64,000 bases of DNA from Rubinisphaera italica (GCF_007859715.1 NZ_SJPG01000001.1:5338001-5402000), one strand, 5' to 3'; positions 40,392 through 50,053 are shown, numbered from the stretch's first letter. A program made the numbers and translations. The notes: a model not told the origin generated them from the sequence alone.

Positions 40392-41081
40392 TTATTCAGT
40401 CAGTGCTTTTCTGACGACAGGATTCCACAAACCGTAACCGATTTTATTCAGATGTAATCCATCCTTCATGAAAATATCGTCCCGAGGTTTTCCTTCTTCG
40501 TTCAGTAAAACGGTTGCAGTATCTACGTATTCCAGTTGACCAACTTGCTCGGAAAACTTTTTAATCGCCATGTTCACCTGATTCATCTCTTCCCACATTT
40601 TCCATCGACTTTGGCTGGGCTTGATGGGCAGATAATAAACCGTAGTTCCCTCAGGCAGTTCTTCATAAACCTGCTTCATGAATGCTTTGAAATCGCAGAT
40701 CACTTTTTCAGGCGATTTGCCTTTAGCGATATCGTTGTCGCCGCAATAGAACACGATTTTACTAGGCTCATACTTGTTGACGACCTTATCAAAGTGATAG
40801 AGCACATCCGAAGTCTGCGAACCCCCAAAACCTCGATTTGTCACATCCAGGTCCGGAAAACTCGCGTCCGTATCCCACATGCGGATGGAAGACGAGCCGA
40901 CAAACAGGATCCCGTTTTTCTCGGGCATCTTCTTTTCATCCAATGCCGCAAATCGCTTCATTTCCCCATCCCATTTAGACGCGGGATCTTTCGGAGCATC
41001 ATCGGCGGCAAATGTAATTGTCGAGCCAATTGTCAGGCATAGAAATAAAGAAAGAAATGAAAAACGATTCCGCAATAACAT
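40392..41081 (-). CDS. Secreted SGNH/GDSL-type hydrolase
   Basis: The 229-residue protein has a signal peptide (to about residue 25) and the SGNH blocks: catalytic serine in FVGSSSIRMWD (about residue 63), glycine in NRGFGGSQT, GDND near 114-117 and the Asp-His pair in DGLHLNKIGY. It likely removes acyl groups from carbohydrates or lipids outside the cytoplasm. It lies 112 bp upstream of the GH16 gene on the same strand, so the pair may act on a common polysaccharide, which is inference. ATG 41081 has AGGA about 12 bases upstream. Confidence 0.92.
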   Translation of the reverse strand: MLLRNRFSFLSLFLCLTIGSTITFAADDAPKDPASKWDGEMKRFAALDEKKMPEKNGILFVGSSSIRMWDTDASFPDLDVTNRGFGGSQTSDVLYHFDKVVNKYEPSKIVFYCGDNDIAKGKSPEKVICDFKAFMKQVYEELPEGTTVYYLPIKPSQSRWKMWEEMNQVNMAIKKFSEQVGQLEYVDTATVLLNEEGKPRDDIFMKDGLHLNKIGYGLWNPVVRKALTE

Positions 41082-41226
41082 GGTGTCTGTCCTGTTTAAA
41101 CTGATACATTCGTGTCGATTGAGATTGACTCGGTAGGAAAGGGGTCCAGCCTGTCTCTGTTGAACCATTATTGAACCATACATGCACAGTGATAATCAAC
41201 ACACAGCAGCCACGAATGAAAAGTAA

Positions 41227-41307
41227 GTCGAAGGGATCCCCTCATCCGGCCTTCAGGCCCTTCTCCCCAGGGAGAAGGAAACAAAACCGCTCCCCAGGGA
41301 GAAGCAA
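41227..41307. repeat. Palindromic repeat (CCTTCTCCC / GGGAGAAGG)
   Basis: CCTTCTCCC (41259-41267) and GGGAGAAGG (41270-41278) form a hairpin, and part of it (CTCCCCAGGGAGAAG) is repeated directly just after. The preceding CCCTCATCCGGCCTTCAGG belongs to the same element. Only this locus has it in the window. Confidence 0.65.
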
Positions 41308-41345
41308 ATTATTGCTCTGTGAATAGCGAGATAAGATCTGACGGT

Positions 41346-42755
41346 TTACTTCATCAATGGCGCTTCCAGCCAGGCATGGAACAGATCATAATAGTTCACC
41401 ACCAGCCAGGTCATGATGAGTAAGAGTCCAGCTGCTACATCATTCCGGCCAAAGTGGTCTGCTCGTCCATGATGTTTCACAAATTCCAGCAGCCGACCAG
41501 TCGGGCATCCATACTTACAGTAAGCCATCGGAATGAATGCAGAAACAATCAGACTGACAACTGCCAGCACAATCGGTATCCAGGCTGACTGTCGAAACAG
41601 ATACGCATCGAATGGTTCGAGATAAGAAAGGTCGAGTGGCAGTTCGAGAACTGAAAACGAAATGGCGATTCCAATCAGAAACCAGGGAATCCATTTCAGA
41701 CCTGATGCAACATGAGGCGAGACTCGAACTTTCCATGGCACATATCGACTCAACAACTGTTGAGCAGCACCGTGTGGACAAATCTGCGAGCAATACGGCT
41801 GTTTGCGGGTTGTCGCAGGAGCCAGAAAAGAAATCGCCAGTAATGTCACCAGTCCCGGTGCCATCTGCCAGGCCACTCCATGAGCGGCATAGCCAGCAAA
41901 CAGACTGATTGCCAAAAGCGATCCATTCAGAAAACCTACATACACAATAGCTGCAATTTTCAAGCCGATCCAAACACTCTGCTTTCCCTTCCAACCGGAG
42001 CGATAAGTCACAAATAATCCGATCACAATCGCGATCCATAACCCGTAATCGGTTGCCGAAATTCTTAGTTCGGGTTTCACGTCCTGTTGATCAATCGACC
42101 AGCGAAAACGATGCTGAATCGATTTCGCAATCCCCATACTACTCAACGTCGCCCCCGAAACTCCTTCCATGTATTCATCATAGAAATCGAGTCCAGCCAG
42201 ATTATCCCAGTCCCTACCTTGCCAGAATTCCATGAAGTAGGAGTCGTCCCGAACCCAGCCAATGTGTCGGGTCGTGTCCCAACTTTTGCGGATTTTAATG
42301 CCGAGGATTTTCCGTGTGGGGATGTCCAGCTGAGGGGCAGGGGGGGCATCGTACGGCAACGTCATCGAATTGGGATTCGGCTCTGTCGTGGGCTTTCCCA
42401 GCACAATGAGAACGTCGGTTGGCCCGGCATAGCCGATGATTTCCTGAGACTGCGGACTGGTTCGCAGGGCATAGCCGATCTCCTCATCCAATTTCCCCAA
42501 CACAAACAGACCGGCTCGATTACCATCGTCATATTTCAGGGAGGCAGCCTCCGGGAGAATTTCTCGAACCTCTTCCAGTTCGATAGGACTTTCCCCCTGA
42601 ATTTTCAGGCGGATCGCATGCTGACGCATCATCAGCACAATCAGAATGAGAATGGTGATCCGATAAGCTTGCAGAAGCAGAGGTCGCAAACGTGAAAAAC
42701 GAGCAGTTTTTTTAGCGGCCGTCGAAGTTGTTTCACGCGTCATGGACAACGACAT
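41346..42755 (-). CDS. NosR-like membrane flavoprotein with paired C-x3-C-P motifs
   Basis: The 469-residue protein has an N-terminal transmembrane helix (about 27-45) and an extracytoplasmic FMN-binding domain ending in the flavin attachment motif [10 protein letters not shown] near residue 200. Five or six further helices follow, with two short Cys motifs between them, YCSQICPHG and YCKYGCPTG. This is the architecture of NosR/NirI-type proteins, which carry covalent FMN and move electrons across the membrane. The second 4Fe-4S ferredoxin part seen in NosR is missing. The partner is unknown and no nos genes are near. The small SRP RNA gene lies directly upstream on the same strand. Confidence 0.85.
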   Translation of the reverse strand: MSLSMTRETTSTAAKKTARFSRLRPLLLQAYRITILILIVLMMRQHAIRLKIQGESPIELEEVREILPEAASLKYDDGNRAGLFVLGKLDEEIGYALRTSPQSQEIIGYAGPTDVLIVLGKPTTEPNPNSMTLPYDAPPAPQLDIPTRKILGIKIRKSWDTTRHIGWVRDDSYFMEFWQGRDWDNLAGLDFYDEYMEGVSGATLSSMGIAKSIQHRFRWSIDQQDVKPELRISATDYGLWIAIVIGLFVTYRSGWKGKQSVWIGLKIAAIVYVGFLNGSLLAISLFAGYAAHGVAWQMAPGLVTLLAISFLAPATTRKQPYCSQICPHGAAQQLLSRYVPWKVRVSPHVASGLKWIPWFLIGIAISFSVLELPLDLSYLEPFDAYLFRQSAWIPIVLAVVSLIVSAFIPMAYCKYGCPTGRLLEFVKHHGRADHFGRNDVAAGLLLIMTWLVVNYYDLFHAWLEAPLMK

Positions 42756-42810
42756 CTATTGAGGATTTGGCTCCTTAATCGCTGCAAAGCCTTGCCTGGT
42801 CAATAGATAA

Positions 42811-42926
<116 letters not shown>

Positions 42927-43259
42927 ACCATTCACCGGCAGTCATGCGAAGCAAACTCTAGTGTCCCATGCTTTCCCCGCGACGTCAAGTAACCCCAGTG
43001 AAAGGATTCGGGAAATCGGGAGATTGCGGGGATTAATGAGGAATTCAATGATTCAATACAATAAAATGTTGGGTGGCTGGGGTCGAACGAAGTGAGTCCC
43101 ATGGAGAATCGACGCTCTGGGGGCTCCGCTCAACTACGCCCCCAGTCACCCTTGAAATTCATAATGTTCTTGTATTCCATCTGATCTTGACCTGAAACGA
43201 GAAAAATTACAGACTCCGCCTCAACTTTTGCACACAACATACGGCCAGGGAGGGCTGGA
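42927..43259. other. Spacer upstream of the SRP RNA with an 81-bp palindromic element
   Basis: No gene is supported. The SRP RNA promoter should be in the first part, on the minus strand. The repeat at 43071-43151 fills the middle. Confidence 0.55.
43071..43151. repeat. Palindromic element of 81 bp (GGGTGGCTGGGG ends)
   Basis: The ends GGGTGGCTGGGG and CCCCCAGTCACCC are imperfect inverted repeats, with an inner hairpin CTGGGGGC / GCCCCCAG near 43117-43145. A 14-base match to one end is found at 14374-14387. Confidence 0.7.
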
Positions 43260-43931
43260 ATGAAACGGTATTTGGCAGTCGCCACGATTACGATTTATCT
43301 GGGTACCCTCAGTTGGGGCATTTTCTCGCATACTTTTGCTGTCGGACATGTCTCCCATCCGGCGATGTATTATGTCGTCTGGGATATGTTCTGTGGCTGG
43401 TCGGGCTACGAATGCCGACAACATCTGATCGCCCAGGGCGAAAGTGGGCAGTATTACAAGCTGAACCCTGCTCCGTGGGGAGAATTCAAAGCCTTCGGAC
43501 CAGCGGATCGCATTGATTACGACAGCTTCGCCGCTCATTCTCAAAACATTGCCCGGAACATCCTGCGAAACACTGAACACGAACCGATTCAACGGATTTT
43601 TCTCGTCGAAGAAAACTGGTCGAAACGCTACAACATCCCCGACTATCTCTGGTCCATGAAGTTTGAAGAGGAAAAAGAATCCTATTCCTACTTCCACACA
43701 CGAATGATCTACAACTCTGAGTGTGAGCCGGTTGAATCCCGAATGGGATGGATTGCTGCCATCAATAGTAAAAATCTGGAAACGGATCCGCGGCTCGCGA
43801 AGATGAGGAACAAGGCCAAGCCTTTTTATGCGGTCACTCCTTACTCTCAAGCACCAGCGCAAAATGCCAGCTCGATTCCGGCATATGCCACCGATGGAAT
43901 TTTGCCCGCCTCTTATCAGCAAACTCAATAA
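43260..43931 (+). CDS. Hypothetical membrane-anchored protein, partner of the HTTM gene
   Basis: I do not recognise the family. The 223-residue protein starts at ATG 43260 and has one N-terminal hydrophobic helix ([17 protein letters not shown]), then a polar extracytoplasmic or luminal part with aromatic-rich segments ([17 protein letters not shown]) and two conserved-looking cysteines. The HTTM gene starts 97 bp downstream on the same strand, so the two probably form an operon and act together at the membrane. The pairing is visible; the shared function is inference. Confidence 0.75.
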   Translation: MKRYLAVATITIYLGTLSWGIFSHTFAVGHVSHPAMYYVVWDMFCGWSGYECRQHLIAQGESGQYYKLNPAPWGEFKAFGPADRIDYDSFAAHSQNIARNILRNTEHEPIQRIFLVEENWSKRYNIPDYLWSMKFEEEKESYSYFHTRMIYNSECEPVESRMGWIAAINSKNLETDPRLAKMRNKAKPFYAVTPYSQAPAQNASSIPAYATDGILPASYQQTQ

Positions 43932-44028
43932 GTAAGACCGTCTGCAAGTCAGGCCATGTCTGACTTGCGCCACAAACCATAATTATCGTTGAAAACTCCA
44001 CGGACAATCGGAATTTTCAGGAGCTCCC

Positions 44029-45561
44029 ATGGACGCAAAACTCGATAGCTCATCTTCTTCGTGGACAGCGACTCTGCGCGAGTTTTTCTTTGATCGCCAG
44101 ATCCCTTATGGCATGGCGTTGACGAGAATCGCTTTGTCGCTTGTGACACTCGTTTATCTTTCGCGTCGCTGGCCACACGCTCGGGAATTTTTCTCGGCTG
44201 ATGGAGCCCCATCTCCCCTGGCTGCCAACTATGGCTTTATCGATTTTATACCGTTGTTGCCGGGAACTGTAGCGGTCGCCTTATACAGTGTGTTACTGAT
44301 TTTACTGGCCACGTTAATGCTTGGCTGGAAAACACGCATCTCTGCCTGGGGTGTCTTTGTCCTGTTCACCTATTTCACGCTGCAGGATTCTCTGAGCACG
44401 ATCACAAAATATTCGGTTATTTCCTCACACGCCTTTTTCCTGCTGGCGCTTTCAAACTGTGGAGCAGTCTGGTCGGTGGATCGCTGGCAGGTGTTGAAAC
44501 GTCAGGGCATCGCTCGTCCGGTGCGATTGCTCGGAACGGGCGAAGCGGTTGAGATCTGGCCACAACGTTTGCTGCAACTTTTTCTGGGCTTCGTCTATCT
44601 GGGAGCCGCCATTACAAAAATGCACACAGAAGCGTATTTCAGCGGCGATCAACTTCGTTTCTGGATGCTTTCGAATGTGAATCATTACAACCCTCTTGGG
44701 GAAATCATGGCTATGTTTCCCGCCATGCTGGTCAGCTTTGGCTACATCGCGATCCTCTGGGAAATTCTGTTCATTTTCATGGTCTGGAACAAAAAATTCC
44801 GCATCCCCATTCTGGTCGTAGGAGCGACATTTCATGCAATGACCTACGTGACGCTCGGGCTGATTGTCTTCCCGTTCGTCTGTTTCAGCTTGTACCTCTG
44901 CTTCTTTAATGAGAGTGATCTCCAATGGTGGCAGAGTGTGGGCCGCAGACTTTCCGGAAACAGCCCGACTTTCAGAAAGCTGACGCGGATTCCTCATCGA
45001 ATGACGACCGCTTTGTGCCGCGGATGTCTCCAGGTTGGAAACCGGGGTTTGATTTTTGGAACCGCCACTGCGGTGCTGCTGGCAGTATTTGTCGAACATC
45101 AAATGGATGTCTATGGATCGCGACGAGCCGAAGGCAAGTATCAACTGGCGACATTGCCTTATCCCGATGCGATGCGGATGCTGAGCACAAATGACAGTAT
45201 TCGCGAGGTCGACAAACTTTTGTCGTTCGATGTCGGTTGCTGGATGACCAGCGGACTGGTCACAGAGTTCAGTAAATCATTCAAACAGGGCGATCGCATT
45301 CTCGTGCAGGCCACCATGATTCCTCCACATGGAGACGTTTATCTCGAATGCAACCTGCATGATGCCGAAAATGCGGTTCTCGATCAGACCGAAGGAGTTC
45401 TCACGCGTGAAGAATTCCGCTACACATTCACGTATTACATTCCAACCTGTCTGGCTCCCGGTGAGTATCAATTCGTATTGAAGTCCAACACTGAAGAAAT
45501 TGCCCGAAAAACAATTCAGATAGCTGGTGTAGATGAAGCGTGCGTGGTGACCCGGAAATAA
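44029..45561 (+). CDS. HTTM-domain (vitamin K gamma-carboxylase-like) membrane protein
   Basis: The 510-residue protein has about eight transmembrane helices in its first 370 residues, with the HTTM family landmarks: an N-terminal cytoplasmic stretch FFFDRQIPYGMALTRIAL, RRWPHAREFFSADG, SVISSHAFFLLALSN, YLGAAITKMHTEAYFSGDQLRFWM and FHAMTYVTLGL. The HTTM domain is shared with vitamin K-dependent gamma-glutamyl carboxylases, and the lysine and histidine in AAITKMHTEA are candidates for catalysis. The C-terminal 150 residues form a soluble beta-type region after one more helix. The bacterial substrate is unknown. Confidence 0.88.
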   Translation: MDAKLDSSSSSWTATLREFFFDRQIPYGMALTRIALSLVTLVYLSRRWPHAREFFSADGAPSPLAANYGFIDFIPLLPGTVAVALYSVLLILLATLMLGWKTRISAWGVFVLFTYFTLQDSLSTITKYSVISSHAFFLLALSNCGAVWSVDRWQVLKRQGIARPVRLLGTGEAVEIWPQRLLQLFLGFVYLGAAITKMHTEAYFSGDQLRFWMLSNVNHYNPLGEIMAMFPAMLVSFGYIAILWEILFIFMVWNKKFRIPILVVGATFHAMTYVTLGLIVFPFVCFSLYLCFFNESDLQWWQSVGRRLSGNSPTFRKLTRIPHRMTTALCRGCLQVGNRGLIFGTATAVLLAVFVEHQMDVYGSRRAEGKYQLATLPYPDAMRMLSTNDSIREVDKLLSFDVGCWMTSGLVTEFSKSFKQGDRILVQATMIPPHGDVYLECNLHDAENAVLDQTEGVLTREEFRYTFTYYIPTCLAPGEYQFVLKSNTEEIARKTIQIAGVDEACVVTRK

Positions 45562-45564
45562 CTG

Positions 45565-45604
45565 GGTGGCACGCCCGGAACGAAGAGGTGGGCGTGGTGA
45601 TCTC
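45565..45604. repeat. Repeat family 5, single arm
   Basis: TGGGTGGCACGCCCGGAACG and the following GAAGAGGTGGGCGTGGTGAT match the inverse of 12601-12640 at all but a few positions. It directly follows the HTTM stop codon. Confidence 0.85.
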
Positions 45605-45742
45605 ATCGTGGACGAATTCAGGAACTTTCTGACGGTTGAAGCTGCTCAAAAAAACTGAGTGCCATTTCCACTCCTGTCGTGGGCATGCTTCATACAATCC
45701 CAGTCACTTCAGATCATCCTGCTTCGATCAGCAATTGTATGC

Positions 45743-47173
45743 TCACTCTATGTCGGATGAATTATTGGAGGTATTACTGTCAGGAGATTTGCGAAACGTC
45801 GGCTTCAAACTGAGATGCTTTTCCGAGCGTGTCAAATGCCCCCAGTTTAAAGGTTCGTCCTGACTGTACTGTTTCCCAAGCCGTTTTGCGGTCTCGGCCT
45901 GGGCCAGTTCGTAGCCGAGATAAAAAGCGTGCGAGGGTGTGATCTCGCCCAACTCGGCTGCCTCCAGAAAGAGTTGAAAAGGATCATTCCCCTGAAAATG
46001 GCCATCGCGATTGATCAGATGTAAAGCGTCGTCATTCGCGAAGATCCGATAATTGGGATCGCGAATTTGATGCGTTAATTCGTACAGTTCTTCTTCCGTC
46101 AACTGGTGAACTCGCGGATCCCGTAATGAAAGCAGTCCCGCATTGATGTGCTTGGGTAACTGCTTTTCAGTGATTGCGTAATGTGTCATCCGTCGGGCGA
46201 GATCGAATTCCTTCACCGATTCTCGCGCCCAGTTGATGACCTCTGTCGTTAAGACCGAACGAATGCCCAACTCCTGGCACAATGCAGCCAGAATAAAGTT
46301 CACCCCGGCCGAGTCGACCTCAGCCAGTTCGGTGATGTTACCGACGCCCATCATCATTTCCGCATTCGGCCACCGTCGACGGGTTTCGTAATAGCGAGCC
46401 AGAGAAGCCGCAAATCCGAAGCCGACCGGTTCGAGAATCGGATCGAGCCGATAGGGAACCCCCGACTTTTCCAGTCGCTCCAGAATTGGGTCGAAGGTAT
46501 CGAGATTCTGGAAGTCATCGGGAATAGCAACGACTTCTGTTTCGAGTTTGGTGATCCAGTCGAGATTGCTCGAGTTGGCACTGAGAATCAACTCCGCTCC
46601 AGCCTCCACAGCCGCTTCAACTTCCTGCTGGTCAAAACTGTCGATCGAAACTCGAAAACCAGCCTGACGAAGCTCGCGGATATGTTCCCCCACTTGAGAA
46701 GCAACTGGTCCAGGCAGGCAGCCATAATCGATGAAGTTGGCACCGCGTTCAGCGTAACTGGTGGCGAGCCGCAGTAACTCTTCTGTTTTGAGTAAGGGAG
46801 CGCCGTTGATTTCTGCCAGAATTTCGATGTCATATTTTGATAGGTCGGGCGGTTCCTGATCTCGCTTGTCAAACCAGCGGGGCAGATCGCGAAGATCTTT
46901 GGGGCCACGCAGGACGGGCACGTCCCATTTTTTGCTCAGTTTTTCCAGATCCCCCTGACACCAGCCCGGCAGAATGACCTGCTGAACATGATCGGGGACT
47001 TCAAGTTTGCGAGCGACCCAGTCGACGTGCATCAGGGCGGCAACATTAATTCCCAGCACTGCGACTTCGGTAGCAATCTGATTCCGCTCACCAATTTCCC
47101 GGACAATGGGCTCCAAAGCCGGCGCTGCCAGGCGGCCTGTTACGAACAAGATGCTGTTTGGTTGAGTCATCAC
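45743..47173 (-). CDS. Dihydropteroate synthase-like protein (DUF6513 type; tetrahydromethanopterin-linked)
   Basis: The 476-residue protein matches the dihydropteroate synthase-related family with an N-terminal DUF6513 part (residues 1-130, SILFVTGRLAAPALEPIVREI) and a TIM-barrel DHPS-like part (about 130-330: ILAEINGAP, YAERGANFIDYGC, FRVSIDSFD, MMGVGNITEL). True DHPS pterin motifs are altered, so this is not the folate enzyme. Relatives occur with tetrahydromethanopterin C1-transfer genes in methylotrophs and planctomycetes. Its role in making or using that cofactor is inferred from those associations; no other such gene is in the window. Confidence 0.8.
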   Translation of the reverse strand: MMTQPNSILFVTGRLAAPALEPIVREIGERNQIATEVAVLGINVAALMHVDWVARKLEVPDHVQQVILPGWCQGDLEKLSKKWDVPVLRGPKDLRDLPRWFDKRDQEPPDLSKYDIEILAEINGAPLLKTEELLRLATSYAERGANFIDYGCLPGPVASQVGEHIRELRQAGFRVSIDSFDQQEVEAAVEAGAELILSANSSNLDWITKLETEVVAIPDDFQNLDTFDPILERLEKSGVPYRLDPILEPVGFGFAASLARYYETRRRWPNAEMMMGVGNITELAEVDSAGVNFILAALCQELGIRSVLTTEVINWARESVKEFDLARRMTHYAITEKQLPKHINAGLLSLRDPRVHQLTEEELYELTHQIRDPNYRIFANDDALHLINRDGHFQGNDPFQLFLEAAELGEITPSHAFYLGYELAQAETAKRLGKQYSQDEPLNWGHLTRSEKHLSLKPTFRKSPDSNTSNNSSDIE

Positions 47174-47409
47174 TTGAGTTTAACAAATGGCGTTTCATTT
47201 TTCGCAGCAGAGTAAAACGCCAGAGATCGTAAATGACAAATGCGGGTGTCCGAGAGTTTGGGGGAATCCCATTAGGGGTCACAATCATGACGACCCTTGC
47301 AATCGCTCCTGCTGCAGGGGAGATTCTTTGGGAATCCTGCACCCCATTCGATGATCGAACCTAGACTTGATTAATGACCTCTTGATTCCGACATCGATTG
47401 AATTTATCT

Positions 47410-48324
47410 ATGGATCTCATGCTTCCTGTTCCGTTAGCTGTTATTTCCCGCGAAATGCTGGGAATTATTGTGCTTGTGCCGATGACGCTCGTCGTTGGTT
47501 TTGCACTCGGGCTGATATACGAACGGTGGTACCACGCCTCTGCTCTGCAACGAACCAGTAAACGATTTGAAAAACTTTTTGCCCATGTGTCTGGTTGTCT
47601 GGATCAAGCCGAACGTGCTTGCCAGATGTTACAGAAGCGGGCCGTGACTCAGCCACTCAATGTGAAGCAGCAGTCGCAGCTCCAGAATACGTGTGGCAAG
47701 TTAAGTAAACATGTGCAGCAATTGAATGTTGCCAAAATCGTTGAAAAGAAGACCAGGCCCTTTCGTCAACCGAAGTGGAGTCAGTCTCCAAAGGATGATC
47801 GAACCGGATTACCTGACTTCTCGGCTTATCAGCAAAATCTGATTGCACTGGCGAAAGCTCTTGAGAAAACGTCAGCGGAAGCCGGGGCGATTTTCATCAA
47901 GATCGATCACTATGATCGTCATGTCAAACAATACGGTATCAATGCTGCAAATGAATTTGTTAAACAGACCGCATCGCTGGTTGTTCGTCAACTTCGCAAT
48001 GAGGATGTGCTGTGCCAGGCGACGGACGATGTGCTGATCGGACTGCTTCCAGATTTGACTTCCACTCAGATGACCGGGCTTGCCGATCAGATCCGTACGT
48101 CTGTCAGCAATAAAGTTTTCTCCCTCCAGGAAACGAACGAGCAAGTATTTGTGACAGTCACATTTGGTTGCACCAGTTTTTCCGCAGCCGATGCCCGACT
48201 CGAACATTTTGAAGATTTGCTCTGGGAGCGTTCGCAACTCACTTTCCACACCACCCAACGCCATGGCCGCTGGCAACTTCGACAAGTTTCTCCTGATGGT
48301 TCGGTGAAATTGATTGCTGGGTAG
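47410..48324 (+). CDS. Membrane-anchored degenerate GGDEF-domain protein
   Basis: The 304-residue protein has one N-terminal transmembrane helix (GIIVLVPMTLVVGFALGLIY), a helical linker and a GGDEF-type domain at about residues 145-290. The domain landmarks are DDRTGLPDFSAYQ, IKIDHYDRHVKQYG (the DxxxFxxxND-equivalent) and the late VTVTFGCTSFSAAD. At the catalytic position the signature is replaced by QATDDVLIG, so G-G-D-E-F is lost. It is therefore probably not a diguanylate cyclase but a binding or regulatory relative. ATG 47410 is chosen; a TTG four codons earlier is also possible. Confidence 0.82.
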   Translation: MDLMLPVPLAVISREMLGIIVLVPMTLVVGFALGLIYERWYHASALQRTSKRFEKLFAHVSGCLDQAERACQMLQKRAVTQPLNVKQQSQLQNTCGKLSKHVQQLNVAKIVEKKTRPFRQPKWSQSPKDDRTGLPDFSAYQQNLIALAKALEKTSAEAGAIFIKIDHYDRHVKQYGINAANEFVKQTASLVVRQLRNEDVLCQATDDVLIGLLPDLTSTQMTGLADQIRTSVSNKVFSLQETNEQVFVTVTFGCTSFSAADARLEHFEDLLWERSQLTFHTTQRHGRWQLRQVSPDGSVKLIAG

Positions 48325-48358
48325 TTATAACTGGGGGCTTGCAAATTCCAATAAAATC

Positions 48359-48563
48359 ATAACCCGACGCGTCAGCGAGGGGCCCGTGTGGAATTCATAG
48401 TCAGCGAGATCTTGTTGATGTCGGCCCTGCTAAGCGGATAGCAAGACAAGCGATTTTATGCTCCGCAGATCAGTTTTTCACATGAAATAACTGGCACGAT
48501 TTGATATTAGAGTTTAACCAAATTACGAATCGGACGTCGTCCCCTCGCTCACGCTTCGGGTTA
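48359..48563. repeat. Inverted repeat family 4, pair
   Basis: The arms are TAACCCGACGCGTCAGCGAG (and flanks, 48359-48382) and CCCCTCGCTCACGCTTCGGG plus TTA (48541-48563), facing each other. A third, single arm lies at 49918-49940. Confidence 0.8.
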
Positions 48564-48698
48564 AGATTCTTTGGGTATTTCGCACATGGTCTTCGCAATT
48601 TTTATGAATTCTGTCGTTTGCAAAACTTCAGTAAAACCTTGTTTCAAAGTTTCAAATGAGAACCGGAATAAGAACGTCAACCCGCAAGTATTTGACAA

Positions 48699-48734
48699 CG
48701 TAGGTTGAGCTTGCGAAGCGTAATCCAACCTGCG
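48699..48734. repeat. Hairpin element (AGGTTG / CAACCT)
   Basis: GTAGGTTGAGCTTGCGAAGC is followed by GTAATCCAACCTGC; the ends pair. It is one copy only in this window but looks like a dispersed repeat. Confidence 0.55.
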
Positions 48735-48879
48735 AACTACGAACTTGCATACCGCAATCAAGATCAGTTTTTGCCGATGCGAAGATGAGACTTTCATTCG
48801 CTCCTTGTTCCTATGCCCTTCCTGATTTAAACTGCCGTCTGAACAAAACAGATATTTACGATTTGGATCAGGAATTTTT

Positions 48880-49797
48880 ATGCGTGACGCGATTATTTCC
48901 GCATTGGCTGAACATCTTCCGACAGTCATGCGCTGGGCGGGAAGCCTGGCTCGGGAGTTGCGAAAGCACAATATTGCCATCACAGGCAAAACGTCCGGCA
49001 GTGCATTGACGGATGCACTGACTCTGGCTGACTTGTCTATTCAGGATCTGCTCGTGAATGCGTTACGCGATCTGGATCCGATCTTCATGCAATGTCGCAT
49101 TGAAGCAGAGGAGTCGACTGGCGATTTGTATCGGTTTGCAGAAGAGAGTGAATATGTGATTTCTCTCGATCCGATTGATGGGACGAAACAGTTCCGCGAC
49201 AAGACGGGGGATGGCTATGCCGTCATGCTACATTTGCGGACGATGGACGATGTGATTTATTCCCTCGTTTACCTGCCTGCTCAAGGCCCGAATGGGGGTT
49301 GGGTGGAAGTTCGGCCTGGCAAGATGCTCACCGGTCCCGATGATCCCGGCAAGCCGGCTCGTCAGGTTCTGGACAGCATGACGCCGATTGATGTGAAGAC
49401 ACGCCCCGATTCCAAAAAAATCTATCTGATCGGTTTCCAGCAACACGATGCGGCTCGTGCAGCCGATGTGACTGAAGCGGGGCTGGACGGCATTGCTCCC
49501 GATTTGATGCCGGGCAGCATTTATCCCTTATTGGCAACTGGAGAATTTGGAGGCTCGTTAATTCATACGCCAAACGTGTACGACTATCCGGTTTCGTTCC
49601 AGATTGCCCGCGAACTCGGCGGCGATTCTGTCTGGGTACACAATGGTCAGCGAGTCAATTTCACAGAAACCTGGATGGATGATCGAGCCGACATGCTGCG
49701 ACTGCCGGGAATTGTCGCAACCTCAGCGAACCCGGAAACGCTCAAAATCCTATCGGAGCTGGCTTGTAAGTGGAGTCCGGTCCGCTACGAAGATTAA
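48880..49797 (+). CDS. Inositol monophosphatase/CysQ family phosphatase
   Basis: The 305-residue enzyme belongs to the lithium-sensitive, Mg2+-dependent phosphatases. The metal sites are seen in EAEEST (about residues 76-81) and DPIDGTKQF (about 98-106), with the later NVYDYPVSFQIARELGG region where the third aspartate site lies. The pattern fits 3'(2'),5'-bisphosphate nucleotidase (CysQ), which recycles PAP from sulfate assimilation, but inositol or fructose bisphosphate cannot be excluded. It is cytoplasmic. It is followed by the Sua5-like/phosphatase fusion gene after a 256-bp spacer. Confidence 0.88.
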   Translation: MRDAIISALAEHLPTVMRWAGSLARELRKHNIAITGKTSGSALTDALTLADLSIQDLLVNALRDLDPIFMQCRIEAEESTGDLYRFAEESEYVISLDPIDGTKQFRDKTGDGYAVMLHLRTMDDVIYSLVYLPAQGPNGGWVEVRPGKMLTGPDDPGKPARQVLDSMTPIDVKTRPDSKKIYLIGFQQHDAARAADVTEAGLDGIAPDLMPGSIYPLLATGEFGGSLIHTPNVYDYPVSFQIARELGGDSVWVHNGQRVNFTETWMDDRADMLRLPGIVATSANPETLKILSELACKWSPVRYED

Positions 49798-49917
49798 ATA
49801 TCGCAAAGACTCTGTTCATACCGAATTCACTCGTTCCTGAAGTTCTCAATGTTTTGCATGAATTGACGTAAACGGTTTGATTATAATAGGTTAACGGGAT
49901 TGTTAGTCGGAGGCCGT

Positions 49918-49940
49918 CCCCTCGCTGACGGTTCGGGTTA
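49918..49940. repeat. Inverted repeat family 4, single arm
   Basis: CCCCTCGCTGACGGTTCGGG plus TTA differs from the arm at 48541-48563 at only two positions. Confidence 0.8.
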
Positions 49941-50053
49941 TGATTCGCCATATAAAAAACTGGGCAACCAGGGCACAAGTAGAAATTACTACATACTATA
50001 TATGGTGCGGTTGGGAAAAATCTTATCCTTGTTCAAATTTGGAATCCTTCAGC

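Larger units (their letters stand above)
48325..48879. other. Spacer with two repeat families before the CysQ-like gene
   Basis: About 550 bp with no supported gene. It contains an inverted pair of family 4 arms (48359-48382 and 48541-48563) and a hairpin element at 48699-48734 (CGTAGGTTGAG ... CCAACCTGCG). Confidence 0.6.
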
